The position numbers were made by a program, and so were the translations under genes. A stretch of 59,214 nucleotides of DNA from a virus: IMG/VR virus record IMGVR_UViG_3300022885_000472, positions 1-59,214 of that record. One strand, 5' to 3'. Positions 17,988 through 26,401 of the stretch are shown one piece after another. The first letter of the stretch is position 1, and each line of letters begins with the position of its first letter. The notes below the pieces were generated by a model, which did not search any database, had not been told where the DNA came from, and saw nothing but the letters and a program-made list of their open reading frames with translations.

Positions 17988-19420
17988 AGTTTTTCATATG
18001 CGACGATAATACTAAGTTCACCAAGACCGAGTATAAATCGTTTGGTAAGTGGCACTTCTACTGCGACGACCTAGTTAAAATATATGAAAATTCAGACTTT
18101 ATAGTATTGTATTGTGGTTATCTGATTCAAGGAGATATACTAGAAGCGTGTAAGAACTTTAGTTTTGATGACGAAAACGGAAATTTCTTTGCTGTGAAAC
18201 TGACCAAAGATGCTTACCAGATATCAATAGATTATTTTCAAAATCATAAGTTGTTTGTCGCAACCAAATACGGAACAGAGATTACTAACTATCTTCCGTA
18301 CATGACAATCACCTTAAAGGATGTTGTTAGAAAAACTCTTACATATGACAAGTATGAACGTGAGATAATGCCCAAAGAGTCTGAAACTTTCTATGATCAT
18401 ATCAACTCGTTTGTCCCTCCATATGATTATATACAAGACAGCAAAGATGCTCTTGCACAAGAATACTGGGATAACTTCGAGGAATTTGCTGAGTACATAC
18501 ATCAATGTATGGAATCACATGCAGACGTAATTAAGAAAAACTATCCTAATAGATTTTGCTCATTAAGTGAAGGGATCGATTCTGCGGTCCAATCACAATA
18601 TTTTTATGATGATCCGCAATATCTTTATGACTTCTATCCATGTGACGCTGGTGCCATTCACAAAAAATATATAAAAATTGCACAAAGTAATTTTACTAAT
18701 ACACATCATGTCACTTTCTATGCAAAAAATAACAAAGAAGAATGTTATAAACATCTAGTGGATTCTACTTGTCGCTGGCAAGTTATTATACCTACTTTCA
18801 AACAGCTTTCAGACTGTCCAGTAAAACCGGATATTGTTTTGTATGGAGTGAACGGTGACGAAGTATTCTTGCGAGATTTAATACCTCATTTACTATTGCT
18901 ATCTTTAAAATATTATGATATACTCGATACTACTAGCATGATAGCCCAACTTCGACAAGAGATCGAATCTAAAAAAGGGCATTATGCATCAACGTACTCT
19001 TTGCCATCAAAAGAGAACAGTAAAACAACAGATACATTTCTTAGAAAGTTTTTAAATGATTGGTTTAAGACAGAGACTAAAGAGAAATGGTATTTATTTA
19101 AGAGAAGCCGCGAGGACATAGAAAATGCCTTATTAATGTACACTACGCCTAAACTATACACACGTGCAATCAGTTGTAACAGTGATATAATGTGTGCATC
19201 GTTATACAACGACAGAAGAATATATCACGAGTTTTTCAAGATGGAAAACCACTTCTTAGAAGGTGATGCCATGGATGCTCCTATCCAAAAATTAATACTA
19301 AATAAGTTTGAATACGAGTTTATTACACCTAGTAAGGATGTTCTTTTTGGGAACTATGATGAACTGTATGCTCACACCTACGGAGCAACTATTGATAATG
19401 ACTTGGACCAAAACATATAA
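17984..19420 (+). CDS. Asparagine-synthase-like ATP-pyrophosphatase protein
   Basis: This 478-residue protein resembles class B asparagine synthetase in layout. Residues 1-110 look like the Ntn-type glutaminase domain (GNFFAVKLTKDAYQISIDYF), but the Met is followed by Lys-Phe rather than the catalytic Cys, so glutaminase activity is not expected. At 195-200 SEGIDS replaces the PP-loop SGGxDS, and VLYGVNGDEVF near residue 287 matches the metal-binding GxxADE region. AsnB-like enzymes without glutaminase activity form amide bonds in peptides or sugars, for example the lasso-peptide cyclase. It is coupled (ATGA) to the CxxCxxCC gene. The substrate cannot be read. Confidence 0.65.
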   Translation: MKFFICDDNTKFTKTEYKSFGKWHFYCDDLVKIYENSDFIVLYCGYLIQGDILEACKNFSFDDENGNFFAVKLTKDAYQISIDYFQNHKLFVATKYGTEITNYLPYMTITLKDVVRKTLTYDKYEREIMPKESETFYDHINSFVPPYDYIQDSKDALAQEYWDNFEEFAEYIHQCMESHADVIKKNYPNRFCSLSEGIDSAVQSQYFYDDPQYLYDFYPCDAGAIHKKYIKIAQSNFTNTHHVTFYAKNNKEECYKHLVDSTCRWQVIIPTFKQLSDCPVKPDIVLYGVNGDEVFLRDLIPHLLLLSLKYYDILDTTSMIAQLRQEIESKKGHYASTYSLPSKENSKTTDTFLRKFLNDWFKTETKEKWYLFKRSREDIENALLMYTTPKLYTRAISCNSDIMCASLYNDRRIYHEFFKMENHFLEGDAMDAPIQKLILNKFEYEFITPSKDVLFGNYDELYAHTYGATIDNDLDQNI

Positions 19421-20016
19421 TGCGATTTAACGAATTCAAAGACCTTACAGAAAACTCTTATAAAGGTGACGGCTCGCCTGGCATGGTGATGGGTATTGCA
19501 AGTGATGCTCGTGGTGGTACATACGAAGACACAGACCTTACAGAATACGAGCTAGACAATGAAAATGGTTTAGGAGCTGTCCCTAACAACAGTGGCGACA
19601 ATCCAGATTACTTTGGTATTCGTGTAATGATGACTCCATCCATATTTCATAGATTGGCGGCATCCTTAGGTGACTATCGTGCAGGAGATTTTGAAGGGTT
19701 GGTAAAGAAAGTTGCAGATGGTGTACCTATTGCTAGTCCATTTTTAAAAATTACTATACCTGATAGGTGGGAAGGTGATCCACCTATCTTTCATGATCCA
19801 GCACGTGTAGATGGACATGAAGGAAGACATCGCATGCATGCTGTACATGAAGTAGACGGAGATGTTCCCGTAGAAGTTCATATATGGGGACGATTTCAAA
19901 GCAGTGAAATGCGTAGAAGACACTTAACTGACGAGATGATCGAAGAAATACTTAACGGCTTAATCAATGAGGCCGGTAACGAATACGTTCATAACATTGG
20001 AACTCTTAAGAGATAA
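19420..20016 (+). CDS. Tagged protein with ParB/Srx-like GHEGRHR motif
   Basis: This 198-residue protein starts MRFNEFKDLTENSY, the shared tag with an L-T-E site. The core (about 65-170) contains VDGHEGRHRMHAVHEV, similar to the DGxHRxxA phosphate-binding signature of the ParB/sulfiredoxin fold, followed by VPVEVHIWGRF. Proteins with this motif often occur in phage and conjugative polyvalent proteins. It shares one base with the preceding stop (TAATG). Its own stop lies inside the next late promoter. Confidence 0.7.
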   Translation: MRFNEFKDLTENSYKGDGSPGMVMGIASDARGGTYEDTDLTEYELDNENGLGAVPNNSGDNPDYFGIRVMMTPSIFHRLAASLGDYRAGDFEGLVKKVADGVPIASPFLKITIPDRWEGDPPIFHDPARVDGHEGRHRMHAVHEVDGDVPVEVHIWGRFQSSEMRRRHLTDEMIEEILNGLINEAGNEYVHNIGTLKR

Positions 20017-20019
20017 ATA
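20012..20019 (+). promoter_or_regulatory. Late-type promoter GATAAATA, 5 nt before an ATG
   Basis: GATAAATA overlaps the preceding stop codon and is followed by CTAAT and the ATG at 20025. The layout is the same as at 1017-1030 and predicts a leaderless transcript. Confidence 0.6.
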
Positions 20020-20024
20020 CTAAT

Positions 20025-20876
20025 ATGAAACACTCTGAAATAATGGCAAAACTAAGCGAAGGTAAATTCATTCCTGGATTTATGGGAGCCGATGGTGAAA
20101 CTACTGCTACTCCTACAAAGAAAGATTATGATTCGAATGATGAATATCAAACGACGAAAGCAAAAGGGATCGCACCTGATGTTGACGAGAAGCACTGGGA
20201 CGGATCAAAACCTGAGGATACGATACACGAGGAATCAGACGAAGAAATGAATGACATGAAAAGATTAGCTGGTCAAGCAGTAGAGGAAAATTTAGATATA
20301 GTTAGAGATCCAGAACATGGTATGCTCAACTATGAAAAATTCTTTGACTTCTTACGGAATATGCCTAGTAACTCTACTAGTGTTGATAAAATAAAAGCAC
20401 TCATTAACACGTATGAGTTAAGTAGACCTGAAGCAAGAGATATTATGAATATCGCTCGCCTTCAACGAGTAGTCGAACATGACATCAGTGTAGAAGATGC
20501 TGAATTGAATGAAATCTCACGCTTATCAGGACTTGGAGAAGCTCGTCCTGTACGCAGTGAGTATGACGATGACGATGATGACGATGATTATGAAGACAAG
20601 TCACCAGTAACTCCAGATGGTGATACCGTCCCTCACCTGTTAATGCAACTCAAAAAAGCAAAAGATGTTGATGGTGAGTATCCTATTAAATTTGCCGATG
20701 GAACAGAACACGTTCTTTCAATTTCCAGAATAAACGATTTTATAGGGATATACATGGCAATAAAACCACTGGACAGGGAAAAGCTACAGGAAGTGGCTAT
20801 CATGAGTAAAAAGCAATTCGATAAAATCTTAGACTTGTTTGTACCTGGCGCACAAAAAAGTACTGACGAGAAATAA
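20025..20876 (+). CDS. Acidic tagged protein with two LNDIKRLSG-type motifs
   Basis: This 283-residue protein starts MKHSEIMAKLSEGKF, a tag with an L-S-E site. It contains EMNDMKRLAGQA near residue 74 and ELNEISRLSGLGEA near residue 162, two copies of the motif seen in other proteins of the window. An Asp-rich run (DDDDDDDYED) follows at about residue 182, then a folded C-terminal domain (about 205-280). The function is unknown; late promoter and tag suggest a head protein. Confidence 0.7.
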   Translation: MKHSEIMAKLSEGKFIPGFMGADGETTATPTKKDYDSNDEYQTTKAKGIAPDVDEKHWDGSKPEDTIHEESDEEMNDMKRLAGQAVEENLDIVRDPEHGMLNYEKFFDFLRNMPSNSTSVDKIKALINTYELSRPEARDIMNIARLQRVVEHDISVEDAELNEISRLSGLGEARPVRSEYDDDDDDDDYEDKSPVTPDGDTVPHLLMQLKKAKDVDGEYPIKFADGTEHVLSISRINDFIGIYMAIKPLDREKLQEVAIMSKKQFDKILDLFVPGAQKSTDEK

Positions 20877-20878
20877 AG

Positions 20879-21073
20879 ATGAGAGTCGGTGAAGTAACAA
20901 GTCCTTATCATCTCTATGTAGCGACTGTGTTTATTAAACAGCCAGGCTATACGGGAAACATGGATTTTACTGTGTCAGCACAGACACATTTCGAAGCAAG
21001 ACAATTAATGAAACGTATGTTTAGTATTCCAGACCACAGAATAGGAAGTTTGCGCCTAGTTAAAACAGGTTAA
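20879..21073 (+). CDS. Small conserved-looking protein, 64 aa
   Basis: This 64-residue protein begins MRVGEVTSPYHLYVATVF and ends IGSLRLVKTG. The pattern of alternating beta strands and one helix (HFEARQLMKRMF) suggests a small alpha/beta domain like those in other phages that deal with extracellular or virion matters, but I cannot name it. It lies 2 nt after the acidic tagged gene and converges with the minus-strand methyltransferase, overlapping its stop by 4 nt. Confidence 0.65.
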   Translation: MRVGEVTSPYHLYVATVFIKQPGYTGNMDFTVSAQTHFEARQLMKRMFSIPDHRIGSLRLVKTG

Positions 21074-21813
21074 GCAGGCTTACTGTATACAAAATATTTT
21101 CTATCGTTCGCATCTTGTTTGAACGTATCTAACAATAACCCAAACTCTTTCGCAAAGTCGTGCGCGATTTCAAAACTCCACTCAAACACTTCTACCCAAG
21201 GCCCTTGCTTATGTTGAATGCCTGGATTGACTCTAAAGAACATCTTACCACCTTTAGCAAGTAGTTTATTACAGTTTGCTAGTCTGACTCTGATATCTTC
21301 AAGTGAGTTAAAGTTGATAGAGCCTAAGGCTATGATTGCATCAAAGTGTTCGTCAACGTTTGCATACTCTAAGATGTCTACTTGATAGTCTGACATGTTG
21401 TTGTAAGGGTCGATGCCGATCAAGTTTGTAATGCGTTCTTTAAACTGATTGTAACCACAACCTACATCTAGGACTGCTTTAGGGTTTAGTTTGTTTATTT
21501 CATCAACTAATGCCCAGCCTGTATAATTATACTTCTCTGTCATGGGCTTCCAAATCTCACCAAAAAACATCATAGAATATTTAACATCTAACTGATCTAC
21601 TATACTTTCGATAGTTCCTTCCCATCTGATGGGAGTTTTCAGTCCCATCGTTTCGAGAATATCTTCTTGGAACTTCGCTAACTTGACAGGAGTTATTTTT
21701 ATTTTTTCTATGTCAGTCTGCTCACACAGGTTACGACGAACTTCATCATATTTTGGTAAATATAGTGTTTCTTCTAAATTTTTCATTACTAATTTAAAAA
21801 TTTTACTGTTCAT
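21070..21813 (-). CDS. Class I SAM-dependent methyltransferase
   Basis: This 247-residue protein has a Rossmann methyltransferase core. Motif I is VLDVGCGYNQFKERI (about 112-126), motif II is LIGIDPYNN, and motif IV is FDAIIALGSINFN, followed by a LLAKGGKMFFRV motif V/VI strand. Substrate residues such as NPPY are absent, so it is not a typical DNA adenine methyltransferase; a small-molecule, protein or glycan target is more likely. It is a single minus-strand gene between two plus-strand late units. Confidence 0.85.
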   Translation of the reverse strand: MNSKIFKLVMKNLEETLYLPKYDEVRRNLCEQTDIEKIKITPVKLAKFQEDILETMGLKTPIRWEGTIESIVDQLDVKYSMMFFGEIWKPMTEKYNYTGWALVDEINKLNPKAVLDVGCGYNQFKERITNLIGIDPYNNMSDYQVDILEYANVDEHFDAIIALGSINFNSLEDIRVRLANCNKLLAKGGKMFFRVNPGIQHKQGPWVEVFEWSFEIAHDFAKEFGLLLDTFKQDANDRKYFVYSKPA

Positions 21814-21842
21814 GGAGTTTTTTCTCTCTGTATTGATAAAAG

Positions 21843-21850
21843 TATAAATA
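21843..21850 (+). promoter_or_regulatory. Exact T4-type late promoter TATAAATA
   Basis: TATAAATAC at 21843-21851 is identical to the T4 late promoter consensus. It is followed by a leader of about 50 nt ending in CAGAGGGCC before the tctA-like ATG at 21901. This places the transporter operon under late control. Confidence 0.7.
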
Positions 21851-21900
21851 CTTTTGAAATTATAACACTATTTAGTAATTACTCAGAGGGCCAAAAATTT

Positions 21901-23349
21901 ATGGAATATTTCCCCTGGCTACTAGCAGGTACAGCATTCGGATTTATGTTTGGTATAATTCCTGTCGCTGGAGCGGGTATTGGACTGATTAGTATGTTCG
22001 GCTTTATCGAAATTTTTCGTCCAGACCCTTACACTATAGTGGTATTCTCAACAGCACTTGTATGTGCCGCGGCTATCGGTGATAGCTTTGCTAGTGTGGT
22101 GATGAACATACCAGGAGCAGGCGGAAGTGCCGCTACTATGGTAGATGGCTTTCCAATGACACAGAACGGAGAAGCAAGTAGAGCATTAGGTGCCGCTCTT
22201 GCTACATCAACAGTAAACGGATTGATCTGGGGAGGACTAGTATTTGCTTTCTTGCCCTACTATGCATCAGCAATAATGGCGTTCGGTATGCCAGAGATGT
22301 TAGCATTCTTACTACTAGCATTTGCGACTGTATGTTTTGTTAGCAGTGAATACTGGTTCAGAGGAATCATTGCTCTATGCATAGGTGTTACAATAGGACT
22401 CATTGGAGAACACCCGATCACAGGTGAAGCACGATTCACATTAGGTTGGGATTATCTTGGTGCTGGAGTTCAAATGGCTCCTTTACTAGCAGGTGTATTA
22501 GCAGTACCAGAACTTGTAATAGCATACAGGAACAGACACAAGACTAAGATACCTCAGATTAGAAGTGAGTGGTCAGGTATGTGGCAAGGCTTTAAAGATA
22601 GTTGGATTCACAAGTGGGACGGACTACGAGGTGGATTCGTTGGCGCAGTTGTTGGGATAATACCTGGCATAGGTGGCAACATTGCAGACTGGTTAGCATA
22701 TGCACAAACAGTTGCGATAAACAAAAACGAAAAGATTCCATTCGGTTCAGGTAATGTCAAAGGAGTCATCGGTACTGAAGGTGCAAACAATGCACAAAAA
22801 GCAACAAGTTATGTACCGACTATATTGTTTGGTATCCCAGGTGCAAACTTTGAAATCATTATCATGTCATTGTTTATGATTGTAGGATTTGAGATGGGTA
22901 CACCTGAAGTCTTAGAAGATATGACATTCTTTAAGTATCTGTTTAGCAGTTACATGTGGGCACTGCTGTTAAGTTTTATACTTGGGTTATTCTTCTACAG
23001 ATATGCAGTCAAAATAACGAATATAGATTTTAAATATTACTTCTGGCCTATCATTGCATTACTTGTTTGGTCAAGTGTGCAATACACAGGTTACTGGGAA
23101 GATTACGCATTCTTTATCATAGCATGTACATTAGGCATGTTTCTTAGAGTGAACAAATTAAGCAGAGCGGCTTTTGTGATAGGGTTTGCATTATCACACC
23201 GCATTGAATCTACGAGCGTGGCATACATTGCACTATATGATACCCTTGATATCTTTACAAGACCAATCAGTGGTTCATTAATGGCTCTTATTATCGTAGC
23301 CATAATATACGGTATATTTTTTAACAAAACGAGGATAAAATATGTTTAA
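21901..23349 (+). CDS. tctA: TctA-family permease of a tripartite tricarboxylate transporter
   Basis: This 482-residue integral membrane protein is near the usual 500-residue length of TctA and has about 11-12 hydrophobic segments. Family signatures are present: GIIPVAGAGIGL near the N-terminus, NIPGAGGSAATMVDGFPM with GEASRALGAA, and the second-half repeat GIIPGIGGNIADWLAYAQ. TctA is the large permease of TTT systems that import carboxylates with a periplasmic binding protein. No TctB (small 4-TM subunit) gene is next to it. It overlaps the outer-membrane protein gene by 8 nt and is driven by a T4-type late promoter. It is an auxiliary gene of host origin by inference. Confidence 0.93.
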   Translation: MEYFPWLLAGTAFGFMFGIIPVAGAGIGLISMFGFIEIFRPDPYTIVVFSTALVCAAAIGDSFASVVMNIPGAGGSAATMVDGFPMTQNGEASRALGAALATSTVNGLIWGGLVFAFLPYYASAIMAFGMPEMLAFLLLAFATVCFVSSEYWFRGIIALCIGVTIGLIGEHPITGEARFTLGWDYLGAGVQMAPLLAGVLAVPELVIAYRNRHKTKIPQIRSEWSGMWQGFKDSWIHKWDGLRGGFVGAVVGIIPGIGGNIADWLAYAQTVAINKNEKIPFGSGNVKGVIGTEGANNAQKATSYVPTILFGIPGANFEIIIMSLFMIVGFEMGTPEVLEDMTFFKYLFSSYMWALLLSFILGLFFYRYAVKITNIDFKYYFWPIIALLVWSSVQYTGYWEDYAFFIIACTLGMFLRVNKLSRAAFVIGFALSHRIESTSVAYIALYDTLDIFTRPISGSLMALIIVAIIYGIFFNKTRIKYV

Positions 23350-23929
23350 AAAAGTAATGTTGGTTGCCTTAGCAACTGTGTTATTGGCTCCGCTAGCAAG
23401 TGCAGACAGTGTTCGCTATGGATATCGATTAGATAATTCATCTGGTACAGATGGATTTGATCAAAATGCATTTATGATTGATTACATGCATCAAACTAAA
23501 ATTGAAAACTTTAGAGTCGGGCTTGGTTTCCGTAGAGTTGAGAGAGATAAAGATAATCGATTAACAAATCGTTATCAACTTAAATTCCAAAATAGAAATA
23601 TTATGGGAGTTGACGGTCTTCATCTTGGATATCAAATCGGAACAAAAGAACGCAGTAAAGCAGAAATGACTGAATATGGGCAAGTTCAACTACAGTATGG
23701 TCAAAGATTTAACGATGGTGCATCAAAAGTTGGTTGGGGAGTTGCATATGCATATAGAGAAGGTATCTTCTCGGGTGATAAATCAACAGACTACTCTCAT
23801 GGTCCAAGCTTTCAGTTGACTTACAAACATAGTTGGTTATGGGGTTCAAGTATTCAATTTGATCATCAAAAAAGAACTGACGGTGAAACACGTAATCGCA
23901 TAGCATATAGAATACAGAGGAACTTCTGA
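23342..23929 (+). CDS. Outer-membrane beta-barrel protein
   Basis: This 195-residue protein has a signal peptide (MFKKVMLVALATVLLAPLASA, cut before DSVRYG). The mature part has alternating hydrophobic/polar strands rich in Tyr, Gly and Gln, and a C-terminal Phe in the pattern YRIQRNF, the signal for insertion by the BAM machinery. About eight strands are predicted, so it is a small barrel of the OmpW/OmpX size class or a minor porin. It lies between tctA and tctC with overlaps on both sides, so it may help solute entry for the transporter or alter the cell surface; both are inference. Confidence 0.8.
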   Translation: MFKKVMLVALATVLLAPLASADSVRYGYRLDNSSGTDGFDQNAFMIDYMHQTKIENFRVGLGFRRVERDKDNRLTNRYQLKFQNRNIMGVDGLHLGYQIGTKERSKAEMTEYGQVQLQYGQRFNDGASKVGWGVAYAYREGIFSGDKSTDYSHGPSFQLTYKHSWLWGSSIQFDHQKRTDGETRNRIAYRIQRNF

Positions 23930-24984
23930 TGATCAGGCGTTTGTTATTAGTAATATTGCTTTTGGGTATGACTACACATACTTTTGCAGACTATCAATTG
24001 GTTGTTCCACAGAAACCAGGTGGTGGCACTGACACTTGGGCTAGAATTATCGCACTTGAGTTAGAAAAGACATTGGGTGAAAGAATTATCGTAGTTAATT
24101 TTCCAGGACGCAATGATATTGCAGGGTTTAATAAATTTCACCAAGAATTCAGATTCGACGATAAAACTATTATGGTCAGTCATGGAGGGAATGCAGAAAC
24201 ATATTTATTAGAACCGGTCAAGTACAATTATAATGACTACAATCTAATTGCATTGTCTAATCTAACTGTCATTGTTGGTAAACGTAACGATCAGAACGTA
24301 GAAGAAAAGGTTAAATTTGCGGCAGGTAGCGGACAAAATCCAGACAGCATGGCTATCACAATGATGGTGTGCGGACCACAAGATGAAGACACTATGAAAG
24401 CATATGAACAATGCTTCAGAGATAAAATCATTTATGTGCCGAGTATGGGTGGTGGTGAACGTCGAAAGGCTTATTTGGGAGGAGAACTTAACGTAACACG
24501 CGAATCTCCTGCCAGATATAAGAAGATCAACTCAGATGCAAATGAAACTTGGTTTACACATGGAGTACTTGATTTAGCGTCAGGAGAAGTTATTGACGAC
24601 AAAAACAATTTGGGCATGCTGTTTAGTGATGTGTATGAACAACGTTGGGGAGAGAAGCCCTCCGGCACGTTCCATGATGCATATTTACTGCTTAGAAACT
24701 ACAGAGATGTTTTGCAGAAAGCACTCTGGGTCAATAAAGGTAATCCTAACCAAGCAAAGCTTGAACAAGCAGTTGTGGATATGATTGCTGATCCTGAAAG
24801 CAGTGAAGCACTCATTGCTCTTGCAGGGGATTATGAATGGATTGTTGGTGAAGCCAACGGCGTAAAAGTATTAGATTTTTTACAGAGTCAAACAACTGAA
24901 AAAAATCTAAGAAATTTAGTTTGGTGGAACTCGACTCTTTACGGACAAAAGCCCATTTTTAAAGAAGAACTACTAGGAAATTAA
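23929..24984 (+). CDS. tctC: TctC/Bug-family periplasmic solute-binding protein
   Basis: This 351-residue protein has a signal peptide (first 20 residues, cut after HTFA). The Bug-family signature PQKPGGGTDTWARIIALELE plus IIVVNFPG follows directly; in the family this loop contacts a carboxylate of the ligand. The two-lobed binding fold appears complete, with two Cys (in MMVCGP and YEQCFRD) that may form a disulphide. With TctA it would make two of the three parts of a TTT importer. The start overlaps the barrel-gene stop (TGATG). Confidence 0.88.
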   Translation: MIRRLLLVILLLGMTTHTFADYQLVVPQKPGGGTDTWARIIALELEKTLGERIIVVNFPGRNDIAGFNKFHQEFRFDDKTIMVSHGGNAETYLLEPVKYNYNDYNLIALSNLTVIVGKRNDQNVEEKVKFAAGSGQNPDSMAITMMVCGPQDEDTMKAYEQCFRDKIIYVPSMGGGERRKAYLGGELNVTRESPARYKKINSDANETWFTHGVLDLASGEVIDDKNNLGMLFSDVYEQRWGEKPSGTFHDAYLLLRNYRDVLQKALWVNKGNPNQAKLEQAVVDMIADPESSEALIALAGDYEWIVGEANGVKVLDFLQSQTTEKNLRNLVWWNSTLYGQKPIFKEELLGN

Positions 24985-24985
24985 T

Positions 24986-25603
24986 ATGAAATATATCTTT
25001 GTTGTAGGAGCTCCAGGCTCTAAATGGAGCAGTGTTGTAAAAAACATTTACTTTAGTCCGTCATTCGACAGGAGCGATTATAGTCTTGATAGAACTTATC
25101 ACCATGATGCTGACGGCAGAATGCAGTTGATGCATCTTGGTGCGTACTATGATCCAGGGATGGAGTTCGGAGAGTGGTTTGCTGATATCGACAAGTATTC
25201 TAAAAAAAAATGCGAAGCAGAGTTTGATAAGCCTTTCTCAGGTGACGGCATACGAATAATTAAGAGCCATGTGCTCGCACATCACACTGAGTTCTTGAAA
25301 GAGAATTGGCCAGACTGCTATATCGTGTTAGTTCACAGAGATGACGATGCATGTTTGGGCTGGTGGGTTAAATGTGGTCAGTTTGACATAACATATCCTC
25401 TGTATCACGAATACTACAAGAATTTGAAGGTCATGGGCAAGCACATTGGTCGTCAAAACAAAGATATTCTCGCATCATGGAAGGAAGATGGCATCGAAGT
25501 AGCCACTAACCTAGAGTTAGCTGAGATGTTAGGTATAGACGCACCTCCAACTGGTACTTACCAAGATTACAATAAGAAAAACATTAAAGTAAAAATAATA
25601 TGA
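24986..25603 (+). CDS. Sulfotransferase-like P-loop protein
   Basis: This 205-residue protein has a start resembling a PAPS-binding loop (FVVGAPGSKWSSVVKNIY), then RIIKSHVLAHH and YIVLVHRDDDACLGWW, which match the strand-loop and 3-prime-phosphate-binding RDxxD region of sulfotransferase-fold proteins. Similar proteins appear in T4-like marine phages, without known substrate. It is 1 nt after tctC, in the same late operon. Confidence 0.65.
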   Translation: MKYIFVVGAPGSKWSSVVKNIYFSPSFDRSDYSLDRTYHHDADGRMQLMHLGAYYDPGMEFGEWFADIDKYSKKKCEAEFDKPFSGDGIRIIKSHVLAHHTEFLKENWPDCYIVLVHRDDDACLGWWVKCGQFDITYPLYHEYYKNLKVMGKHIGRQNKDILASWKEDGIEVATNLELAEMLGIDAPPTGTYQDYNKKNIKVKII

Positions 25604-25713
25604 CTATGTTTACCATATGCAAAGTGCATTGGAAGCAAATTGTAAGCGTGTCGGTAGTATTACATTTATTAGTACATGAGTTACCGATGTTAATTATATG
25701 GTTACTCATATAA
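25600..25713 (+). CDS. Small membrane protein, 37 aa
   Basis: A 37-codon frame overlaps the previous stop by 4 nt (ATGA) and encodes MTMFTICKVHWKQ followed by one hydrophobic helix with IVSVSVVLHLLVHELP and MLIIWLLI. The coupling and hydrophobicity make it a plausible short membrane protein. It is far too short for TctB. No homology is recognised. Confidence 0.45.
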   Translation: MTMFTICKVHWKQIVSVSVVLHLLVHELPMLIIWLLI

Positions 25714-25732
25714 TAAAAATTAGGAGAGACAC

Positions 25733-26401
25733 ATGACCGAAATTAAATCTAGTTGGGAAGAATTAAAGATTAGAAGCAACTATCACTTTAAAAATGATGT
25801 GATGGATTCTCTTTACGATACAGTCGAGCATATAGGTGTTGTTACTCCGGTTTGGTCACAAAAAGACCTTGACATTATAATTTCTGGGTCAAACAAAGCC
25901 ACATGGCGCACCCGTGGTAATCCTGCAAAAGAATCTAAAGTCAGAGGAGAAGAGGAATTCAAATCAGAAGACTATGACTTGGATGTTACTGGTTACGGCA
26001 AAGATTATGTTGTATCCAATCTTAACTGGGAAGTACCATCTAAGATAGTAGACTTAGCAAAAGCATTTGGTTTAGATGATATGACGATTAGAGCGCATGT
26101 TCAATATCCAGGCCAAGTATGGAACTTACATCTGGACAAACTTGAAAAGTGGTGCCCAGAAGATCCAGACAAAGTAGAAAGATACATGATTCAATTAACA
26201 GATTGGCAACCAGGTCAGTTCTGGGGTTATGGTAACTTTAATTTTGCTCATTGGAAGGCTGGTGACGTTACTACATTTAAATGGAAAGACGTTCCTCATT
26301 GCACAGCAAATGCAGGACATCATCTACGAATTACGTTGCAAATAACAGGTGTTCGCACAGCAAAGTCTATTGCATTTGTTAATTCTTTAAAAACAAATTA
26401 A
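25733..26401 (+). CDS. 2-oxoglutarate/Fe(II) oxygenase-like protein
   Basis: This 222-residue protein has a cupin-type core in its second half. HLDK (about 134-137) supplies an H-x-D pair, then QLTDWQPGQFWGYGN, FAHWKAGDVTTFKW and PHCTANAGHHLRITLQ provide a distal His and an Arg, the layout of 2-oxoglutarate-dependent, aspartyl-hydroxylase-like enzymes. A good ribosome binding site (AGGAGAGACAC) precedes the ATG. It is the last plus-strand gene of the transporter unit. Substrate unknown; phages use such enzymes on nucleotides, proteins or sugars. Confidence 0.65.
   Translation: MTEIKSSWEELKIRSNYHFKNDVMDSLYDTVEHIGVVTPVWSQKDLDIIISGSNKATWRTRGNPAKESKVRGEEEFKSEDYDLDVTGYGKDYVVSNLNWEVPSKIVDLAKAFGLDDMTIRAHVQYPGQVWNLHLDKLEKWCPEDPDKVERYMIQLTDWQPGQFWGYGNFNFAHWKAGDVTTFKWKDVPHCTANAGHHLRITLQITGVRTAKSIAFVNSLKTN

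Noticed and set aside
25600-25713. The 37-residue membrane peptide as the missing TctB
   Set aside because: TctB has about 150 residues and four membrane helices; this has one helix.
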